Assembly: GCA_905195085.1 (NCBI GenBank)
Contig: CAJJUK010000001.1
Coordinates: 1-64,000, forward strand
Direction: 5' to 3'
Length of the DNA: 64,000 bases
DNA from: an uncultured Christensenella sp.
Lineage (GTDB): Bacteria; Bacillota; Clostridia; Christensenellales; UBA1242
The position numbers were made by a program, and so were the translations under genes. Below, piece by piece: positions 61,700-64,000 of this stretch (position 1 is the first letter of the stretch; each line of letters begins with the position of its first letter). The notes beneath the pieces were generated by a model, which had not been told where the DNA came from, ran no database searches, and saw nothing but the letters and a program-made list of their open reading frames with translations.

Positions 61700-62210
61700 A
61701 ATTAAAGAATTTTGGGCGAAACTGAAATCTATTAAACAATTTGAGATTTGGGTTGCTGTTGTCATTGGGCTTTTGGTTTGTGTGATTTATTTCTCTTTCT
61801 TCTCACAACCAAAAAACGACAGCATTGAAAATGATGCGACAAAAGAATACTCTTCCGCTGAGGAATATGTGGACTACCTTGAGAATAAGTTATGTAATGT
61901 ATTGTCCAAGATTTCTGGCGTGGGTGATTGCAGTGTGATTATCACTTTGGAAAGTGGTTTTTCTTATGAGTATGCAACCGAAACAGACACGAAAACCACA
62001 GTTTCAGGTGGAACAGAAACGACAATAACAACAGAAACAGTCATTCTTGTTTCTAATGAGCCTGTGATTATCAAGGAAAATTATCCTGTCATAAAGGGGG
62101 TGGTGATTGTTGCAAAAGGTGCAGAAAACTTTTCAATTAAGATGGACATCTTAGAAGCTGTTGAAACTGTCTTGGAAGTTGACAGTGGCAATATAACAAT
62201 TCTTTCATAA
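61692..62210 (+). CDS. spoIIIAG: Stage III sporulation protein AG
   Basis: 172 residues. One TM helix (~24-42) and a soluble ring-forming domain. YLENKLCNVLSKISGVGDCS, then VIITLESGFSYEYATETDT, the long beta insertion, and YPVIKGVVIVAKGAENFSIK match SpoIIIAG. ATG 61692 follows GGAGG at 10 nt. SpoIIIAG forms the large ring in the intermembrane channel. Confidence 0.9.
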   Translation: MSKIKEFWAKLKSIKQFEIWVAVVIGLLVCVIYFSFFSQPKNDSIENDATKEYSSAEEYVDYLENKLCNVLSKISGVGDCSVIITLESGFSYEYATETDTKTTVSGGTETTITTETVILVSNEPVIIKENYPVIKGVVIVAKGAENFSIKMDILEAVETVLEVDSGNITILS

Positions 62211-62223
62211 AAGGAGATAAAAC

Positions 62224-62691
62224 ATGAAAAAAAGAACAAAAATCATCATTCTTTCACTTATGATTGTCCTCTTGGGAGTGACAGGATATTTGAACATTGT
62301 TTTGAACAATTCAATCAAAGAAACAAACACTGGTGTGACGACAACAAGTTATTTCACATCTTATCGCAATGACAGAGAAAGCACTCGCGATCAAGAAATT
62401 TTGTATTATGATGCAATCATTGACAGTGCATCATCAACAGAAGCGGCAATTGCTGCAGCAGAACAAGCAAAACTTGACCTTATTGAAACAATGGAAAAAG
62501 AACTTGCTGTTGAAGGACTCATCAAAGCACAAGGATTTTCTGATTGTGTGATTGCAATTTCTGACACAAAAGTTAATGTTGTTGTCAAGAGCACAACACT
62601 TACAGAAAATGAAGTTGCTCAAATTTCAACAATTGTCAAAGAACAACTTGGCACAGAACTTAAAAATATTGTGATAATTCCAGCAGAATAA
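62224..62691 (+). CDS. spoIIIAH: Stage III sporulation protein AH
   Basis: 155 residues. One TM helix (~7-25), then a YscJ/ring-building domain with EKELAVEGLIKAQGFSDCVI and INVVVKSTTLTENEVAQI-like VNVVVKSTTLTENEVAQI. SpoIIIAH binds forespore SpoIIQ across the septum. Shorter than the B. subtilis protein (218), chiefly in the linker. AAGGAG precedes the ATG. Confidence 0.9.
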   Translation: MKKRTKIIILSLMIVLLGVTGYLNIVLNNSIKETNTGVTTTSYFTSYRNDRESTRDQEILYYDAIIDSASSTEAAIAAAEQAKLDLIETMEKELAVEGLIKAQGFSDCVIAISDTKVNVVVKSTTLTENEVAQISTIVKEQLGTELKNIVIIPAE

Positions 62692-62750
62692 TTTGCAAAA
62701 TGTTATAACTTATGATAAAATATCTTTGTTATTAACACAAGGAGAAGGTT

Positions 62751-63119
62751 ATGGCAGTAAAAAACCAAGACACCAATAATGGAAAAATCACTTTGGACAG
62801 AAAAATTCTTGTTTCAATCATAAATCTGGCTGCAAAGGAAATCAATGGCGTTGAGAGTGTGACAAATTCCGCTCGTCCATGGTATAAAAAACTTTTCAAT
62901 CGTTATGACGACGGGGTGGAAATCAAATTTGAGAAAAATGGAGCACTCACTGTTGATGTTTATATCAATATCTACATTGGATTCAGCGTTCCGGACATTG
63001 CATACAGAGTTCAAGAAAACATCAGAAACTCACTTGCAACAATGGTTGCATTGAAACCACTCAAAATCAACATTCATGTCATCAATGTGGAATGTGACAA
63101 AGAGGTGGAAAATGCGTAA
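62751..63119 (+). CDS. Asp23/Gls24 family envelope stress protein (YloU/YqhY type)
   Basis: 122 residues. ITLDRKILVSIINLAAKEIN, GVESVTN, DGVEIKFEKNGALTVDVYIN and VPDIAYRVQENIRNSL follow the Asp23 pattern. The relative YqhY lies before nusB in B. subtilis and affects acetyl-CoA carboxylase, so this is probably its counterpart. AAGGAGAAGG precedes the ATG. Overlaps nusB by 8 nt. Confidence 0.9.
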   Translation: MAVKNQDTNNGKITLDRKILVSIINLAAKEINGVESVTNSARPWYKKLFNRYDDGVEIKFEKNGALTVDVYINIYIGFSVPDIAYRVQENIRNSLATMVALKPLKINIHVINVECDKEVENA

Positions 63120-63492
63120 CGACGCACGTGAGAATGCCTTTAAATTGATTTTTGAAAGTTTGTTTCATGAATACGACGAACAACTTTCCAAGGGAAATTT
63201 GACTGTCTTGAAAAAAGAAGATGACAACAAGTTTTTTGAAGATATAATGAAGAACTTCAACGAACATAAAAAATTTCTCAAAGAAGAAATTGAAAAACAT
63301 CTGAAAAATTTTGAATATGACAGACTTTTTAAAATCGATTTGGCAATAATATATCTTGCAGTCACAGAAATCAAATTTTGTGAAACTCCTAAGGCTGTTG
63401 CAATCAATGAAGCACTGGAACTTGCAAAAAAATATAGCACAGAGAAATCTTCAAAATTTATTAATGGACTAGTTTCTGCCATAGTCAATTAG
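63112..63492 (+). CDS. nusB: Transcription antitermination protein NusB
   Basis: 126 residues. NDARENAFKLIFESLFH at the start, LFKIDLAIIYLAVTEIKF and INEALELAKKYSTEKSSKFI at the end are the NusB blocks. With NusE/S10 it binds boxA of rRNA leaders. ATG 63112 has GAGGTGG 3-4 nt upstream. The Asp23-nusB-xseA order is standard in Bacillota. Confidence 0.95.
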   Translation: MRNDARENAFKLIFESLFHEYDEQLSKGNLTVLKKEDDNKFFEDIMKNFNEHKKFLKEEIEKHLKNFEYDRLFKIDLAIIYLAVTEIKFCETPKAVAINEALELAKKYSTEKSSKFINGLVSAIVN

Positions 63493-63498
63493 AAATAG

Positions 63499-64000
63499 AT
63501 GTCAAATTCAAATTTTACTTTAACAGTAACAAAATTCAACACAATAATAAGGGATATTTTCAACGCCGAAGAGTTGCTCCACAATGTCAAGATTGCTGGG
63601 GAAGTCTTTGGCGTTTCTCTTTCCAAAACTGCTGTTTATTTTTCCATTAAAGACGAGGCAAGTTCTTTGCCTTGTGTTTGTTTTTATGGCGAACTTGCAA
63701 AAGACATCAAAGAAGGCGACATGGTCGTCGTTACAGGAAGTCCAAATTATTACGCAAAAAGCGGAAGATTCAATTTTGTTGTAAATAAGATTGAACCGTT
63801 TGGACAAGGACTTTTGTATCAAAGATTCTTGCTTTTGAAAGAGCAACTCGAAAAAGAGGGTTTGTTTGACCAATCACACAAAAAACCAATTCCTACAAAC
63901 GTTAAGAGAATTGGAGTTGTGACATCAAAAGATGGAGCAGTCATTCAAGATATCAAAAATGTGACATGGAGAAGAAACCCTGGAATTGACATTGTGCTTT
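63499..64000 (+). CDS. xseA: Exodeoxyribonuclease VII large subunit (partial, 3' end outside window)
   Basis: 167 codons before the window ends. The N-terminal OB domain reads FTLTVTKFNTIIRDIF, then KIAGEVFGVSLSKTAVYFSI and GDMVVVTGSPNYYAKSGRFN; the nuclease domain begins with KRIGVVTSKDGAVIQDIKNV. XseA with XseB degrades single-stranded DNA to oligonucleotides. The ATG at 63499 lies 6 nt after nusB with no clear ribosome binding site, suggesting coupling. No internal stop is seen. Confidence 0.93.
   Translation, partial: MSNSNFTLTVTKFNTIIRDIFNAEELLHNVKIAGEVFGVSLSKTAVYFSIKDEASSLPCVCFYGELAKDIKEGDMVVVTGSPNYYAKSGRFNFVVNKIEPFGQGLLYQRFLLLKEQLEKEGLFDQSHKKPIPTNVKRIGVVTSKDGAVIQDIKNVTWRRNPGIDIVL

Overview
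The window reads as one contiguous piece of a low-GC Gram-positive (Bacillota) chromosome, most likely an uncultured, spore-forming Clostridia-like gut lineage. The grounds are AT-rich codon use, strong AGGAG-type ribosome binding sites, a complete spoIIIAA-AH operon, a large Alu-type SRP RNA, and conserved housekeeping strings in Bacillota order. There are no rRNA or tRNA genes, no CRISPR array, no prophage and no transposase. The placement is an inference, since no 16S gene is visible.

Layout. 1-6.1 kb: a short-chain dehydrogenase, a SHOCT membrane protein, a tandem-duplicated ThyX-like protein, tadA, two CPBP membrane proteases and rlmH. 6.2-15.7 kb: rpsB-tsf, then an accessory insert (a 650-residue helical-repeat protein, a small ORF and a leucine-rich-repeat protein), then frr-uppS-cdsA-rseP. 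15.8-24.6 kb: a PolC-derived exonuclease at the polC position, then rimP-nusA-ylxR-ylxQ-infB-rbfA-nrnA-truB. 24.6-28.2 kb: endonuclease IV, a hydrolase-like protein, efp and an extended thymidine kinase. 28.4-37.4 kb: lepA-hemW, ylxM-ffh, rpsP-khpA-rimM-trmD, rbgA, yraN, a lipoprotein and rplS. 37.5-47.6 kb: mostly minus-strand genes: AlkD-like repair, MarR plus a MacB-like ABC protein, an ArsP_2-like exporter (plus strand), a FakA-middle-domain protein, a DivIVA-like protein, lgt, a Rho homologue without a P-loop, a FabG-like SDR and DegV. 47.8-57.2 kb: lysS-nth-obgE-yhbY, rsfS, a YwlE-like phosphatase with rpiB, gap and several orphans. 57.3-64 kb: SRP RNA (minus strand), spoIIIAA-AH, Asp23, nusB and the start of xseA.

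How the genes work together. Most are translation and ribosome-assembly genes, alongside membrane and lipoprotein maturation (uppS, cdsA, rseP, lgt, ffh with its SRP RNA) and the engulfment-stage feeding channel (SpoIIIA). Several canonical neighbours are missing from otherwise conserved strings (pyrH, dxr, ispG, ribF, nadD, yqeK, rnhB).

The most unusual content is a set of remodelled core proteins: a ThyX fused head-to-tail to a second ThyX with complementary motif loss, a Rho that keeps its RNA-binding domain but has lost Walker A and Walker B, and a PolC reduced to its N-terminal, OB and exonuclease domains. Non-coding signals of interest are several promoters placed 6-9 nt before an ATG with no ribosome binding site (apparent leaderless genes), a small palindromic repeat family around TTGTGTATTATGCAA, and a 15-bp perfect inverted repeat in the frr leader. 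No defence island or other complete new multi-gene system was recognised.
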